A stretch of DNA of 64,000 bases from Burhinus oedicnemus (Eukaryota > Chordata > Aves > Charadriiformes > Burhinidae): the NCBI GenBank assembly GCA_008921705.1, contig VFFE01007082.1, positions 605,382 to 669,381 of the forward strand, in the 5' to 3' direction. The notes beneath the pieces were generated by a model. That model was not told where the DNA came from. It saw only the letters and a program-made list of their open reading frames with translations, and did not search any database. Below, piece by piece: positions 32,877-46,100 of this stretch. Each line of letters starts with the position of its first letter. The first letter of the stretch is position 1. The position numbers and the translations under genes are program-made.

Positions 32877-35800
32877 CTTAAGGTGTTTGAGTTCCGCTGG
32901 TCAGACACCACATCTGACATAAAGCAGGGTGAACTGCAGCCAGAGCAAAACAAGTCCGTTTCTTCTGGGACCACGGCCTGACATAGTTCAGGCAAAGGGA
33001 AAGCGCACCCTAGCCGAAGCTCTCAGACGCGTTCCTGAGTGACCAGCACAAGGGTGGGCTGAGGGGAACAGGACCCAGCTCTCCGTCCGAGCAAGCTGAC
33101 ACCATGACTTGGCCTCCTCCTCCTGCTCTGGCTGGACAAGATCGCTCTGCACGAGCCCATGTTCAGCCCAAGCTTCTATTTACCTTTCGCACGTCACTAA
33201 CACAGAGTTAAGCTCTTCACAAGAACACAGTAAGTCCACCCCCGACCCGGTAGGCATCTACGTACATTTATCTCAGGCCTATCACAATGCTGGTGCTTCT
33301 AAAACTCTCAAATTCAAGTAGCTCAGTGTAATCACCTGAAGAATTCAGAGCAGGAGAGTTTTAAACGCTTTGAAAATCCTGTATTATCACAAAGTTTTAG
33401 CCAATTAACCTAAAAGGGGGGGAGGGAGATCACATTGAAAGCCAAATCAGATACTTCAGAAAACTCGTTTCCAGCTGTGTACCTTGCATTCTTGCAACAT
33501 ACAAATTTAAATGAAAGTTATTAATGAAAACTGATCGTGTCACGTAAGCGTCTCCAAAAGTTATTTCTCGGCTTACCACGTAGAAGAATCAAAACTGCTG
33601 CTAAGCATGAACCGAAGGGGAGCAGGACACTTCACCAACCGCGCCGTTCAACCACAGCTCTAACCGACTAAGAGAAGACTACTCAGGAGGAAGGGGAAAG
33701 GAAGAAGGATACGCAGGAACAGAGGAGAAAATACATATTTAACACAGAGTACAACGGAAACCCAAGGAAGTTTCAGAAGTTTTATTTAAGCTCATCTACA
33801 TGGAGGCGCTTTTTCTCTGGAGCAGCACAAGGTTAACACTTACTGATCCAGCCTTAAAACCGCGGGCTTTCCGTGATCCATTTCGGCGTTCCCATTTCAG
33901 CAGAGGGCACGCTCAGATAAGAGCTGATTTTAGTTCCTGTGTCTCTGGCTTACAAAAGCTTGCAGAGAATTCTACAGCTGTTTACACTCCGGCCCACTGG
34001 GAACCCCTCTCCAACATAAACTTGGAAGTAAACTGGAAATTTGAAATAAGCTGGAAGAGGGAAGATCTAAACAAACACACAGCTTTGATAGGCGGTAAAT
34101 AATTTCATTCATAAAGGTTTTTTTCTTGCTGGTTGTTCGTTTAGAAGAAACAACTAAAAAACTGTTGGAAAACTACGTTAAACTAGTTAAAACACACGTT
34201 TACAAATACAGGGTTTTCTTAAAAGGTTTTGTACATTAACTATGGAGAGAGAAAAAAAAAAAGCCAAGGCACAACTCAAATAGGACATTCCTTAACACGC
34301 TTGTGAAAACTTAGTACAGGGTGGCCTAATTCTCATCTCTCACCACGGCCACTTTACACCTTCCAACAGTATAAAAGAAATGCAGTGTCACAGTCACCTC
34401 TACCTTCTGACTTCCTGTACAGTAGCCTCAGCCTGATTTAACATAAACCAGGCCTCGTCTCTACAATATTTTCGTATTTCTATTGTATTCCTTATCTTCC
34501 ACTATTGCACTGCTCCAGCTGCAGGGCTTAAGGCGGTATTAGGCAGAGTTCTCCCCCAGTGAAAGCAGCATAAATCTGAGTGTCTGGAAAAGGCAGGCAT
34601 TATACAAGCAGCACGATAATAAGGAGATTTAACTTTAAGTGGGTTTTGCAGAGGCAAAAACCCTGGCTGCCCTCCCCACAGGCTTCAGGGACTAGTAAGG
34701 TAAACTCTAATAAATCAGCAACGTGCAGGACACATCGACCTATAGCCTGGTTTCCATTTAGGACAAGTCACTTCAAGAATGCCCCGACTCATTTTCAAGT
34801 GGCTTCTGCAGCACTTGGGAGTTGCCGAGTGCTTTTGCGCCCATATAATAATTTTTAGAGTTTCACCTCATGTTAATATGCTGGCTAAACAGGAAAATAA
34901 GGCCTTTTTTCTAGAGATTCTGGAATTGCTAGAGGGTTACTTCACACTGCAACAGAAAACCGGCAGGCAAAGTATATGAAATTATTCTGCTGATGAAAAA
35001 ATACAGAGAAATTAAGTCCAGAGCCTTGTAATTTACATTATTCATTATTCCACTTTAGGGAGGAAAAGCAAAACCGGATACTTAAATATTGTTTACTGCA
35101 GCCTTTATTCTGCGTGTCTTACTACAGCAAAACTGCTCTAAGTTTTGCCTTTTAAAAGGTTGGGAATTAAAAGAAAGCAGAAGCGAGACCTGTGGGCAAA
35201 AATAGGAAACGGAGATTAAACAATCCGTTGTAGGTCAAAGGTTATTTGTAGATCAGTTACCCCCAGGGACTAAAAAAGCCTGCTCAAAGCCATCGACACA
35301 CTGCTTCCCACTTGCTCAAACTTAGTATTTAGTCTTCTCTATACTAAAAATTTAGACACAACGAAACAAAAATGTAACCCTCGAAAAATGATAGCTTATA
35401 TAAAGTTTCACACCACTCACGAACTTGCAAAACTTTTACAAAAAGCCTCAGGCCTGATGGCCAAGCTCAAAGGCAGAAGTCCGGCAGTAAAACAGGGTCA
35501 CACACCTGCCCCCAGCTCTCGGTTCTTTAGTTTTTCTTTTCCTTTCTCCTGTAAACTGTTTTTCTCTATCACAAAGAGACCTTTTGTATTTAAAAGTGTA
35601 TTTCATAGTTGCTGCAATTCAAACTTCAGAAGAGAACTTTGGCCTCTCGGTAACTTTACCATCAGCAGAGTTCACTTCTAACGTAAACACCAATTTGTTC
35701 TAAATACATTGCTAGGAGATATTCCAGAGAAAAGCGGAAAGGACTGCTTAAGCTGACGATGTGCTGGCTTTGTAGCTGTTGCTAAGAAGGACAGTAGTTC

Positions 35801-36877
35801 AGCATTCCTTCTAAGCTGTCATCTTTCCACCACTGGGCCTTCATGCCTCAAAACCCAACAGAACACTAAAGCAAAGTCTACCTACACTCCGTCAGTAATT
35901 AAGTTTTCCCATCCTTCTCCGTCAACTCAGTGAACATACACACCCACTGAGGCACTCCAGGAATCATTTCATCCTCCCCTTTATATTGGACCTACGCCGT
36001 GTTACTATTTACCAAGGAAAGATTGCGATACCACAGCGTCGGCTCACAAGAACGTCTCCAAAGAGAATGGAAATGTCCTACAGTAAGTGACACGTTTTAG
36101 AACACTTTTACAGTAACATTCTTCCCCACTGAACATCCCAATTCCACGCGCACAAAGCCTAAACGATCAGTTATGCTTTAAATAAATATTTTCCAGATCG
36201 CTAACACATTGCTAGAGAACAGTCTAACTCAATTTTCATTATCTCCCTTCTAAATTCAGAACAAATATGAAAACCGCTTTCCAAAACCACCCTCCCAGCA
36301 GTTAAATGACACCTGCAGAATAGAAACCGAAGCTTCTAGAGAAGCTTGGCAATCAGGAGTAATGGAAAAGTAACTAGATTCCCAAGGCTTCCCAAAGCCT
36401 CTTTCCTTTGAAGAAGTCCACCACTCCTCCCTGTCCATCTTCCTTCTAAGCGCCTGCCAGGATTTTCAACCGAACGACAGTTAGGTTAAGCTTTCTGAAG
36501 TTCAGGAGAGTAATAAGCCACAGATAATTCAGAAACTGAAGTTACCCGCTCGCTGTCCACACGCTTCCGGAATGCAAAGAGTTAAATACAACAAGCCGAA
36601 TTCTGCAGGTCTTAGGAGCAGCCGGCACATACCTCAGTCTTCCAGCTTCAATTAGATTTTGTTTTGTTTCAGGCTTTCTTTAATTACCTACTGCCATTTG
36701 AGCCCAACCGGGTGACATAAATGTATTATCCCATCATAATGTCAGAATTTAAAATTAGATTCGGTCTCCGTAAATACACTTCATCCAACCTTCCTGACTC
36801 CGTCCAGCAATGACGACTGTTTTATGTAACAGCTTTCATACGCTAAGACCTAAAAACTGCACTAAAAATTACAGCTA

Positions 36878-37168
<291 letters not shown>

Positions 37169-37444
37169 TTAATCAGCACAACAGCCAGTGTTCTTCGCTT
37201 AAGGACCGTCGACAGAAGAAAACGTATACCTACACGGCAACTGCAAACAGGGGGAAAAAGGCTCGGAGAAGATACCGAAAAATTCAAGCCACATTCCCTT
37301 CTATGTCAAAACTTCCAACATTCGAAGCTTAAAAAAAAAAAAAAGTCAGTACCACAGTCAGTTCTTTTCCAAAACGACCCAAGTGTTGCGCTGCACGTCT
37401 CTCTCCAAGTCTATTTTGTATTTTTTCCCCCCAACTACGAAGCA

Positions 37445-38087
37445 GCAGGCGAAGGGAAACCACGCAACGCCGATTTTCCGGGGGAGCAGAGTGCCCGCGG
37501 GGGTTAAGGCGCCCCGGCAGCCGCCAGCCCTCCGGCTTCACCCTCCCCGCTCCTCGGCGGAACAACCAGCGCCCGCCTCCCCCCGGCGAGCCCAGCGCGG
37601 AGCCGCCGCCGCTCCCCCCTCGGTGGCTCGCAGCGCTCCGCGGTCGCTCGCCACGCCGAGACGCTGCTTCTTCCTCCTCCTCCTCCTCCTCTCGCCCCGC
37701 CGCCGGGGCCGCGCACGGCGGGAGGCGGCGGCGGGTCGGGGCGGCCCCGCGGCGATGGCGGGTGGCCGGGGCTGCGGTGCGGGAGAAGGCAGGAGGCGAG
37801 GCCGGGCGAGGCGAGCGGAGCGGGGGGCCGGGCGGGAGGAGGCGGCGGCCGCCCAGCATGTGATCGCGGCGGGGCTGGGCGGCGCGGCACCCGCGGGGCG
37901 CGCCGCAAAAGGCGGCCTGGATCACCGCCCCCCCCCTCCCCGCTCCCCCTTCCCGGGGAAAGCCCCGCAAAATCAGCCACCGGATTAACGCCCCGCCGGT
38001 CCCCGGAGGAGGGGACGGGCTCTGCGGCGGGGTGGCGTCTGTCTCCCCCCCGGCAGTCGCTGTGTCGCCTCTGCCGCACCCCTGGGC
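37445..38087 (-). promoter_or_regulatory. RERE: Intragenic CpG island, candidate internal RERE promoter
   Basis: About 640 bp of very GC-rich, CpG-dense sequence starts abruptly near 37445 and is cut off by a gap at 38088. GC-box-like words (CCCCGCC, GGGGCGG) recur, no TATA box is obvious, and a CCT run sits at 37671-37692. The rest of the window is AT-leaning. CpG islands in vertebrates usually mark promoters. This one lies about 350 bp upstream of the 81-bp SANT exon in RERE transcript direction. A short RERE isoform starting at Met555 is known in mammals. The strand of transcription is inferred, and a bidirectional or distal-enhancer role is possible. Long open frames through the island on both strands reflect GC richness, not coding. 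Confidence 0.7.
37671..37692. repeat. (CCT)n run within the CpG island
   Basis: Tandem TCC/CCT units, about seven copies, pyrimidine-only on the plus strand. Confidence 0.85.
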
Positions 38088-38107
38088 NNNNNNNNNNNNN
38101 NNNNNNN
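38088..38107. other. Assembly gap (20 N) at the CpG island edge
   Basis: Twenty N directly abut the GC-rich island; AT-rich sequence with a poly-A run resumes within about 20 bp. The true gap length, and how much island is missing, is unknown. Confidence 0.99.
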
Positions 38108-38726
38108 CCCCCAGTCTTTCTAAAAAAAAAAAAAAAAAGAAAAAATCTCCTCTTCAGACCATGTCCAAGAGCAGCAAGTTGTTCTCTCAACCTTTTCCTT
38201 AATTATGAGCATATAAAAAATGGAAGATTTTGCTATCACAAAAGCAATAGGCCCAGTGCACGTTTTGAACGGCCCAAGGTTTTCTAGGCAGATGCCAACT
38301 GAAGTTGTCATATTTAATATGCCTTTTTAAGTTTTATAGTAAATACGGTAGGAAAATTTATGGGGTTTTAGTAGTTAACAGCAAATAAATGCTAAATGCA
38401 TAAAAGTTTCTTTATTTCTTAAATTTCACAAGATGAAAAATTACAGCAGTTGTAAAAAGAAAATGAGATCTGGTCATACCTGCAAAACTTCTGTTAACTG
38501 CGCAGCACATTTATAGATTGCCCCAAACAACTTTTTTCCGCACGCAGACACTGGATATGCACACTAGCTCAATTTCAGTGCACAGAGTACATTTTATTAA
38601 AAGCCTGGCTGAGTTTTAACATTATATTTTGCTTACGTGTGTACAGCGCGAATCAAGGCATTTGCTGATAATGTTAAATGATACACACTGTCCTCTAGAA
38701 CCAGAAGTAACCTGGTAGTTTCCTTA

Positions 38727-39093
38727 AGAATCACAGAAGGGTTTAGGTTGGAAGGGACCTTAAAGACCATCCAGTTCCACCCCCCTGCCATGGGCAGGGA
38801 CACCTCCCACTAGACCAGGTTGCTCCAAGCCCCGTCCAGCCTGGCCTTGAACACCTCCAGGGATGGGGCAGCCACAGCTTCTCTGGGCAGCCTGGGCCAG
38901 GGTCTCACCACCCTCACAGTCAAGAATTTCCTCCTAATATCTAACCTCAATCTCCCCTCTTCCAGTTTGAAGCCATCACCCCTGGTCCTATCACTACATG
39001 CCCTTGTAAAAGTCCCTCTCCAGCTTTCCTGTAGGCCCCCTTCAGATACCGGAAGGCTGCTATAAGGTCTCCCCTGAGCCTTCTCCAGACACA
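38727..39093 (-). mobile_element. CR1 LINE 3' fragment, minus orientation
   Basis: Read on plus it begins AGAATCACAGAAGGGTTTAGG and continues CAGGGACACCTCCCACTAG, CTTGAACACCTCCAGGG, TTTCCTCCTAATATCTAACC and GGTCTCCCCTGAGCC. That is the reverse complement of the CR1 3' end plus late ORF2. No intact frame remains. It is sense with respect to RERE, about 1.6 kb upstream of the 81-bp SANT exon and 620 bp beyond the CpG island gap. Confidence 0.95.
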
Positions 39094-42000
39094 GTTTAAC
39101 CTAAAGATGTCAGGTATCTCTTACAAAAACGTAACTTGTGTTGGTCACATTTTTTTTTTCACCAAACTATTCTTGGCTGTAGCAGAAAATGATGCTAGTA
39201 TTTATTGCATCTTTACCTCAAAGGAATTTTATGTGCTCAGTAACAGACAGGACTAAGTACTGCTCAGTAATTCCATCAAGGGCAAAAAGTGGTACTTCAA
39301 GTTAAAGAAAACGCAGCTGTCGCACATATCCAAGCTCTTCTCAGAATCCACCTAACCACTGCAGACACACAGCGTGCCTATTTAACTCCTTCCACAAGCT
39401 GCTTTGTTCCCTGAACGCTCTTACCCAGAAGAAGTCCGGCTGCCCTAAGACGCTGGAACAGCCAGGACCGTGGCTGGAGAAGGGAAGGTCTCGCAGGGAG
39501 GGGAAGCTGCAGTGAGATCGAGACACCCGTGCCGTGCCCCATCCACCTCTACCCTTAGCCGGCAGGCTTTCTCTCCGTCCTGCCTTCGCGAGCGGCCCAG
39601 CCTGGGGACTGGCGGCTTGGTTAAAGCTGGGGGAAAAAAACCACTTGCTGGCACTGACCCCAGGGAAGGCTGCGTGATGGAGCAGCTGGTGGAGAAGCGG
39701 AGAGATGTTCTGTCCACTCAGCGAGAGGACAGGACAGTCAAAGACTTGCACACCACAGTTTTAAGATGCACAAATTGTCAGCTAAAGAGGAGAGAAAGCT
39801 ACAAAAGAAAAGAGGGGAAAGACCCTTTTTTAGCCGTACAGGAGAGACCAGAAGGGAGAGACGTTCCACAGAAGTTTCTTGGCCTAAGAAGACACATCCT
39901 CAGAGCAACTTGCCATGAACAAGGATTGGTCCCAGGGTAACAGAATATTCTAGGTTACAACAGTAGCATGCAGAATGAGGAACAAGCGGGATGACTCAAC
40001 AAAGCTCACCTGAAACCTTTGTAAAAAAAAAAACCAAACTAAAAAAAAATATCAGTCCACTGGGAAAGAAGAACTATCAAGAAAAAAAATCTACGTTGGG
40101 GCCTCTGCTATGTTCCTTTAACACGCCCTGCTGCTGGGAGAACAGGATATGCTTCAGCCTCATCTGAACTTCATTTTATTGTTTCCTGTCACTACCGTAA
40201 CTCTGCTTAATGTTTTTTGAATTTAATTTTGAAGTAGCAAGCGATTTTACCCTTCGCATTAGATACTTGCGCTGTTGGGTGTTACATCAGTTAACAGCAA
40301 AGCTTGCAAAAAACCACCTAGCTGGCAAACTGGTTTAATAGAAAGACGCCATAAGCCTTCCCTAAACGTCTCTGCATGTTGTTCCACAGACCTTGGTGTT
40401 CTATCAGGGATACGTGCAGCTCTCAAGCAAGCAAGCAGAAGTAGTAGATCTTTGTGGAAATACCTTTGTTCCCACTGTTCCTTCAGTGTTATCTGCCTTT
40501 AGCCTCCAACATCTCAGATGCTCTTAGGTTAAGTTTACTGCTCCGTCCCATCTCTGACCACCGCACTTCCTTGTCTGCTCCTGCAGGGAGTAAGGCTGTC
40601 ACCAGCTTGCACTTTGGAGTCTCCTCCTGAAGAGGCTGCGCTGAAGCACAGGTCATGATTTGATGTCCCTTATACTCTTCTCTGACACAACCGTGCAAAG
40701 GTTCGGGAAATTGCTCGCCCACTCTGGCAACTGCCTGAAGATGGTCGCAACCGCTTACTAGCCATCTCTGTTGCAAGAGACCTCTGTTGTAGGGGAACGT
40801 CTGTGCTTTGATGACCACCGACACCCTACACGCGTGCTCTTGCATGATGTGTTTGGCTTGCAGGAAGCTGTGGAGTAACAGCACGTGACGACCCTTCACT
40901 GTGCTTGGTGCGCTGCACCGCGCCAGCCAGCTACGGCAGCGACGCGCGAGCAGTAAGGAACGCCAGCCAGCCCCTGCAAGGCCAGCTCCTGCTGCTTAAT
41001 TAGACTACAAATTTTTAAGTAACCGATTTTGATACAAGTTCGTTTGTTGGTTTTGCTCAATTTGTTTGTTTGGGTTTTTTTAACAGTCCCCTTTCACAAC
41101 TGCAAACAGGTAAACGTTTCTTAAATTGTGCCACAAACATGGTTCTAGACTTGCAGTTCAAGAGAGAAGGCGCGCGTGCAGGTGATCATTTTGTAGAGCA
41201 AGATGGAAGAGAATAACCATATATATGTACGTGGTGGTGTGTAGAGATACTTCTTTTTGGTTGAAGACATCCCTTACCTCCAAAATATACTTACTCGATT
41301 TGCTTCTACGTTATCAGACTGTGAGCTTAGTTGAAAACACATACTAAAACCAAATTCAGCTTTCTTTTAATAGACACCGGTCTGTCTATTTTTCTTGTCA
41401 ATTTATTTTAATGAAATAATTCTATTGTGTCAAGACAAAGTTGTCCTCTAACCTTTGTGCTATTTTGAAAATAAAATTCTTTTTCACCAAGTCCTCTTAA
41501 CTCAAAGAATTATGGAAAACCAAAAATATTTTGATGGTATTCATTAGACACCAATCTATACTAAAAGGCATTCATGTTCTCATTGGCTACCCAAAGCACT
41601 TGCTGGTCATCTACATGTGCTAAAAATCTTATACTCCTTAGGCCTCTAAGATCAAGTGTCCCCTATAAACAAACTGATAAGAAACTATCAGCTGAAGGGC
41701 TTAAAGGTGCCAAACAATGAGCTTTCCCTCCCAATCGGATTGCTTTGTCTTCCTGAAAAATCACACTGAAAAATTAAACCCTACCTCAAAGCGTAAGGGA
41801 TTCAACACCAAAGCGTTATACAGATGCAGAGAGGCACGCAGCGTCCACCGGAGCCTGTGTTCCGTACATCCATAGCCACATACACAGACGGAAAGTCATT
41901 AAGCAGACTCCCTCAAGGGAATGCCAAAAGATCCTGAAATGATAATGATCCCCCTTCCATGGTGCTGCACTGTTAGCTTTTGTTTTGAACAATAGATCTC

Positions 42001-43004
42001 CCATGATACCTCTCGCTTGCTGAAAATATTGGTATTAAGTGAGCATGAGCACAGCTGTGTGTAAATTACATATATAAACAGATTAGATTTGTATATTTAT
42101 ACTGGATGCAAACACATTAATAGCACATTTGCATACACAGTTGGCTAAATGAGATTGCATGCAGAGCAGGATTACTGGTTACAAACACATTTATTTAGAA
42201 TTTTCAATAAAGTATTTATACTGCCATTCAAGAGGTCAAAGTGGATTCACCATCCTTTCTCTCCTCTTCGCCTTCTTAGAAGTACGCAAAAAACGCTCTT
42301 GTCAACATGCTTCCCACATAGTGCCAATCCCTCATCTCAACGGGTCTGCAGAAAGGACTCACAATCTAGCAGGAAAAACGATTACCTAAAGGTTCTCCAC
42401 ATTTCCTTCCGTTTAGTTTACTGAAGGTGATGTTTTCGGGGGGAGTAAGAGTTCTACATTTGACCACAGCATGAACTACTACCTAAATGCCAGTTTATAA
42501 AACTCTTCTTCCCCTTCTCTGTTTAATGCCAGGCATCAATGCACAAGTCTGTATGAAAAGCAACATGATATCGAAGGTGACACAACAGCTCTCGGACATT
42601 TCCAAAGCTGGGGGAGAATTCAACTATTCCTTCACCCCGGGCTCCGAGCTGTCAGGGTGCTGCTAACCCTATGTGCTAACCCCAGCTTTATTTTACCGTC
42701 AGTATTTTAACAGAGCTATTTTTAGAGAGAGAGAGATTTCAGGTTCACCCGCAGGAGTACGCAAAGCTTTGATTCACTTTCTGCATCGTACCTGTTTCTG
42801 CATGAGAGCCTAGATGAAAAAGAGAAAACAAAATAGCAAAAAAAAAATAAAAATCAATTATGTCTAAATGAGGAGCCTTTATTTTTGCTCTAATTGTGCC
42901 CTCTGATTATTGGCTCCGGGTGCTTTCGCCGCACATCCCCAGTAACGCTCCCAAGCCAGCCAGTCTCTCTCTCTCTCGCCTTCCCATTTCCCGTCGGTTC
43001 CCGT

Positions 43005-43140
43005 TAAAAGGTCCACTCCCGCCTCTTGGGTTCACCACGCTCGCGGCCCCGCCGATAAATCATCTCCCAACCTGCTCTTGGAAACAGGCTGGCCGCGGTG
43101 CGACGGCTCCGGCCGGGGTTGCCAAGCAACCTGCGCAGGA
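43005..43140. promoter_or_regulatory. Small GC/CpG-rich patch
   Basis: About 135 bp richer in G, C and CpG (CTCGCGGCCCCGCCG, GGCCGCGGTGCGACGG, CCGGCCGGGG) than its surroundings. It is too short for a typical CpG island. It could be a regulatory element or a chance GC patch; no transcript evidence is available. Confidence 0.3.
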
Positions 43141-43142
43141 GG

Positions 43143-43178
43143 GATGGATGGCTGGATGGATGGCTGGATGGATGGCTG
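43143..43178. repeat. 12-bp minisatellite, three perfect copies
   Basis: The unit GATGGATGGCTG occurs three times head to tail without mismatch, at 43143-43154, 43155-43166 and 43167-43178. It directly follows a GC-rich patch. Confidence 0.95.
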
Positions 43179-46100
43179 AGAACTGCTGACAAATAGCCAA
43201 GTGGCTGCAACAACGGACTTCTCGCTGTCAAAAACGTGGTTGGGAGAAGTGCCTCCCCCGCCTCCGCCCTCTGCGAAAACACTGCGCGATTGTAAAATCA
43301 AAATCAAAAGGCTATTGTAATGAACACGCGCTTCCTGCTCAATTACTAATTGTTAAAAAGCTGCGGGGAGGCTGCGATCACACAGCGTATGGCAACAGAA
43401 ATGTGATCCGGTAAACGAGATAAAGTCAACAGCGCGCCGAGAAACCTGATCTAAGACCAGCCTGCAGTGGCACATCAGAAGCTGATGCACAGATCAAAAA
43501 AAGGCTGGATATTAAAGCAGCAGCAGGAGGAAAAAAGAAAACCTGACTTTACTTTTCCTGAGCTCTAGAAGAGGTATTTGATAAACAACCTTGACTCTTT
43601 GGAAAAACAATTCCTGGATTATTACAAGCATTATTATCCATCGTAACACTACTGCAGTTGTGTGGTCCCACATTTCAACAAGAAAGAAGAACAGGCGGGG
43701 ACAGACGAGCGCTCTTGTTTGAAGATGGCTCAATTTGCAATCTACTTTCCTCTAATAAAGTAAGGGTGGGAAGAGGAGACATGCATTCTTCCAAACCAGG
43801 TCTGGAGACCTCACCCCCTGGGGGCACTGCACCAGAGGGTCGAGCCGCAGGAAGATCTTCCAAGGAGCAACAAGTCCTGAACCTCCAGAAGGCTGGAAAT
43901 GCACAATCCCTCAGGACTCTACGTGCCTCTCCTCTAAAAAGCAGTGCAGAAAGGCAGTTAAATTGCACACAAAGGCAAGCATTTCCTTATTCTACTAAAC
44001 TTAATCTTTTCCACCAGCAAGAACCTTGGTTGGCCAACTAGCCCACATTCGTATTCAAATGCCCATGACAGACCTTCTGCTGACAGGCGTAAGGGTGCAC
44101 CTATGCGGGCACGACAGGCAGATCCAGATGTGTGCGACACTCCAGCTGCTCACAAAGCCGCCCCGAGACATTCGCTCTTTCCTGATCTTCAGGAAACAAT
44201 CCCATTGCACATGTCCATAAACCAGGTTTCACAGTGAGTCTAAGACTATCCCCTTCTGCGGGCACAAACTTTAAAAACCAAACCGGAGACTGCCTTCATA
44301 GACAAAAAAAAGCTTTCTATTTAGATAACCTTATCTGTAGATTGTCGTCTCCTGTCGTCAACAGTTTCTCAGTGCTGCAAACACAGCTAAAATCATTGGA
44401 GGGTGGTTTCTACGCAGATGATTTCTTAAAGATGCACGTGAAGAGTTAAAGAGAACAAAGGTCTGGCGCATTGTGACCCAGAGAAACAAAACAATACGCT
44501 GCTGCCAAGAGACAACAGAAAGCTTTTGATTGTACTTCAGATTGCCTTTTTCTGTACACAAAGAGATTCATTTCTGATTGTTATTTTAAACTGCTGTTAA
44601 AATGCTCTTATACAAAAAGCTGCCTTATACATCAAAACTAAAGAGCAAGTAAGAAGTTGGACAACATGTTCCTTTTCAAGGACATGAAACTTCCCTTCTC
44701 ATATGACATCTGAGATTATCTCCCTTTAATACAGGTAAGCAGTAGAAATTCAGCTCGTAACCTGCAAACTTCAAGCTAAAAAAAAAAAAGCTATTTGCTT
44801 TTCTTCGACTCGTGCTCACCCAGACTTGGTAAAAATGCATTTTCTGAAAAAATCATTCATAGTTCCAACGGGTGGTGGTGGTTTTTTTGAACAGGATGAA
44901 ACTAATCGAAATACAGAATCCAAAAGTAGAGATAGATACGTACAAAGCAACATATGTACTATGAACCCAAACAGAACCGCGCTTGTGGCATACAAACAGC
45001 GCCCTACTGCACCACCTTCCCTCCACAGGAATGGTGCTCATGCATCAGTTTGGAATATTGACCTTTTTCCTCACGTACTCTGAATCTCAAATACCTGTAC
45101 CAAAATGCCAGTGCATTCTTAAAGTTATGAATATTTCCTTGAATAATGCCAACATCAGAATGTATAGCATCTTCCACAGGGCTGAAGGTGTTCCTTATGT
45201 TTCGTCACCTTTCCTGGGCAGAAACAAGCCAAGAGGAAAATATCCTATATTAGCCTCCCTCTGCATTTCATTCTCCTCACAGTGTTTTTCTTAACAACAG
45301 GATTTTTACTCAACTTACAATACCGTAGGGAACACCACTCTGCTCGCTAACACAAAGCGGATCTCCATTAAATCATCAATACTAGAAGGCCCGTTCTAGG
45401 CAATAACACGGGTGGGTGAACACAGATACACACCAGCCCCCAACCCACGAGCTGTAGTGCAGCACCCTCAGCCCACGAGGCTAATAACCAACGCGAGGGT
45501 TAACAGAAAATAAGCTTCCACTTGAGTTCCTTCCTTAAACGTCAGGACGTTTCCATTTTCTCCATCTTTCTTCCCCAGAAAATTTTCTTTTTGTTCCCAG
45601 GGATCATACAGAGTTCTGAAAATACATGCCCGTTTCTTCAAGTTTGACGCTATTACGCAAGCCTGAAGTTGTTCTCTTTCACTGGGACGTTTTTTTTGTC
45701 CTTTCAGTCAATTTGTAACACTAAGCACAAGAAAACGGCACTGGGACTACTTGAAATACACTGTCTGAGCCTTTCAAGACTCGCACATAGTATTTCTAGT
45801 GCAAGTTCCCTATCGCAGAAATACTGTTCCACTGGGATTTCAACCATTATTGTCCATTATTCTGGAGACTCTTTCTGCCTTCAAACAGTGGCTTTATGCA
45901 AATGCCAGAAGGAAACAAATAAAACCACTTCAAGAGCTCCCATACTTCAGAGCAATGAACAAATCCAAGAATAATGAGACAAAATGGTGGCAAGAATCCC
46001 CAAGGAAATCATACATATAGAGAGGCAAAGGTTTCTGTAGGTAACTTTGTCAAGTAAATAATTAAACAGCAGGGCTGTTGACAGCGGCAGTGCCCAGCTT

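Noticed and set aside
36318..36345. Short inverted repeat AAGCTTCT / AGAAGCTT
   Set aside because: Arms of only 8 bp with a 2-bp spacer are expected by chance in a window of this size.
37329..38190. Long open frames on both strands across the GC-rich island (201-228 codons)
   Set aside because: Arg/Pro/Gly/Ala-rich translations are expected when stop codons are depleted by GC content. One frame even reads through the N gap. No domain is visible.
39470..39940. 156-codon plus-strand open frame as a gene
   Set aside because: It follows a CR1 piece by about 380 bp, resembles no protein family, and overlaps equally open frames on the opposite strand.
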